From Atherinomorus stipes (Eukaryota > Chordata > Actinopteri > Atheriniformes > Atherinidae), in assembly GCA_023101725.1 (NCBI GenBank), contig JALJCO010010476.1, positions 1,984,001-2,048,000 on the forward strand: a stretch of DNA of 64,000 bases, in the 5' to 3' direction. The position numbers and the translations under genes are program-made. The notes beneath the pieces were generated by a model. That model worked only from the letters and a program-made list of their open reading frames with translations. It was not told where the DNA came from and made no database searches. Below are positions 62,561 through 64,000 of the stretch, in pieces; position 1 is the first letter of the stretch, and every line of letters starts with the position of its first letter.

Positions 62561-64000
62561 GTAAGCTAGGCGGCTCAGGAGGTAAATGTTCATTTTCTTC
62601 AAATAGCAAATAAATTATGGTGGTCGACGGTGTTGCATCTAATTTGTAACAAATTTCACTTCCTGAAAATCGTTTTATAACCTTCCATTTGTGTGATTTC
62701 AGAGCATAATTCACCCAAACGATGCTCCCCTTTGTCACCTTTCCATATATTTTGCTAAAAATTGAAGAAACTGCCTCGAATGGGTTGAGTTTTTCCTTTT
62801 CCCTCCTTTTTTATATGCTTTAAAACAAAATGTACCCATGTGCATGTGCACAAAATGAATAATGATAATGGCAATATGTCCTCATCAACGTAATGTTGCT
62901 TAAATATAAGAAATGACATACCTTGAAGTAAGTGGTTGTGTTGTTAAATTATCATAAAAGAATGAGATGCAACCAAATTATGTTGCTAAAGGAGCACCAC
63001 ATTAAACTCAAATGAGGGAATTATAATTTAAATATGACATTTCTGTTAGTTTCCACCTGTTTTTATGCAAATGAAATAACTAATGATTATGCAAAGTTAC
63101 TGGAGCGGGCTCACATCTGTGTTAAAAAAGTATTTGTAAATTCATGGATTTTAAAATATGCTGCATGACTAAGCAAGACAAATATGCTTGTAATATAGCT
63201 TAACTTGAGAGCAAAAGTAAGGTTTCTCACAAATCTAAAGGACATCAATATATAAAGGGTTTGTGTTTAACCTTATCCTGCTTTTGTCTTGAATATTCAC
63301 AAGTCTTGACATTTTGTGTTGACTATCGGGAAACTAATAAAGTTTTTGTCAGAATAAGTAAGCATTTTGAATATGTGTGTTGGCAACATGAGCCATAATT
63401 AGTAATAATGTAGTTAATGGACCTAGAGACAGATTCCTGTTACATATACTTTAGATGAAGTTCTAAATATACCAGCCCTTCAGACACTACATATAGCTCA
63501 ACTGAACACAAATCCCATGTGGTCAGAAATTTTCCAAGATTAATTCAAAACAAAGATATGGAGACCTGCCAGCAGCAAATCTCATACTGGGTGTGCCATC
63601 TGTGTCCTCCATAACGTAAAAAGTCACAAGAGTCTATTTTTCTAAACAATGTCATGTAGACCTTGTCAAAATCCGGTTCATTATTAGTTATTTTCTTTTT
63701 TTGGCCCACTTCCCACTTTTGTGTAGGTGAACTGTGAACTCTTACTTTAACTTATAAATGCATTGATAAATTCTCTCACATTGTCACATACAGCTCAGTA
63801 GGGATGAGTGGAATGCCTCTACACACATTCAACACAAGCTGGAGAGCAGAAGATGTAGGTAAGTCGCTGGAAAATGGCTCTGAGATTTTGCTGAGTTGTG
63901 ACATTGTGGCCTGCTGAACTGTTGAGCAGGCCTGACCCGGAGCCCTTATGTTAAATTCTCCATGTGCTGTCATGTCTTTGATGTTTTTGTCAGAGGAAGT
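62561..64000. other. Region right of the promoter, no gene recognised
   Basis: AT-rich sequence beyond the promoter and candidate divergent exon. I see no second exon, no named repeat and no RNA gene. If a divergent gene exists, this is its first intron. Confidence 0.5.

Noticed and set aside
1..64000. CRISPR array, tRNA, rRNA, phage or bacterial operon
   Set aside because: No regularly spaced repeats, no tRNA fold apart from the SINE head, and the gene content is vertebrate.

Overview
The window looks like a teleost fish chromosome segment: AT-rich, intron-dominated, and crowded with fish-type DNA transposons (hAT, TTAA-target and PIF/Harbinger-like), a tRNA-derived SINE and decayed LINEs. 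There is no dense coding, no operon structure and no bacterial gene. The species cannot be fixed from the sequence; a spiny-rayed teleost is a guess from the repeat types.

The only gene I can identify with confidence is pkp4 (plakophilin-4 / p0071, an armadillo protein of the delta-catenin family), on the minus strand. Its 5' part fills almost the whole window: a GC-rich promoter and probable non-coding exon 1 near 62.2-62.4 kb, the start-codon exon at 34087-34220, and the second coding exon at 11821-11933. The two coding exons join in phase 0 and give 80 complete codons, matching the conserved N-terminus with its ASVKEQ/ELQFERLTRELEVERQIV coiled coil. The next exon lies beyond base 1. The introns are about 28 kb and 22 kb, plus at least 11.8 kb of a third.

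The 62.2-62.56 kb promoter has a CRE, CCAAT boxes facing both ways, a GC box and an X-box-like site. It could be bidirectional: in human, CCDC148 lies head-to-head with PKP4, so a divergent gene may start just right of 62.5 kb. Two other GC-richer, transposon-poor patches, at 10.85-11.39 kb and 33.05-33.25 kb, each carry a good minus-strand splice donor and could be internal alternative first exons.

The rest is intron filled with mobile elements. Several have intact terminal inverted repeats and target duplications: hAT elements at 1984-2829, 13400-13743, 16291-17107, 24054-24174, 49253-49724, 52201-53403 and 58068-58451; TTAA elements at 22845-23696, 27747-28388, 37950-38501 and 40401-40796; a hAT nested in a Harbinger-like element (4693-6615); a three-element nest (40298-42136); a pogo-like remnant carrying a transposase helix-turn-helix (45021-46092); and a SINE with 14-bp duplications. 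LINE reverse-transcriptase relics sit at 14290-15600 and 19520-20620. Four perfect short-loop hairpins and an 800-bp purine-rich, homopolymer-laden tract (56.6-57.4 kb) are the main structures the annotation does not explain. I see no convincing evidence for a wholly new biological system.
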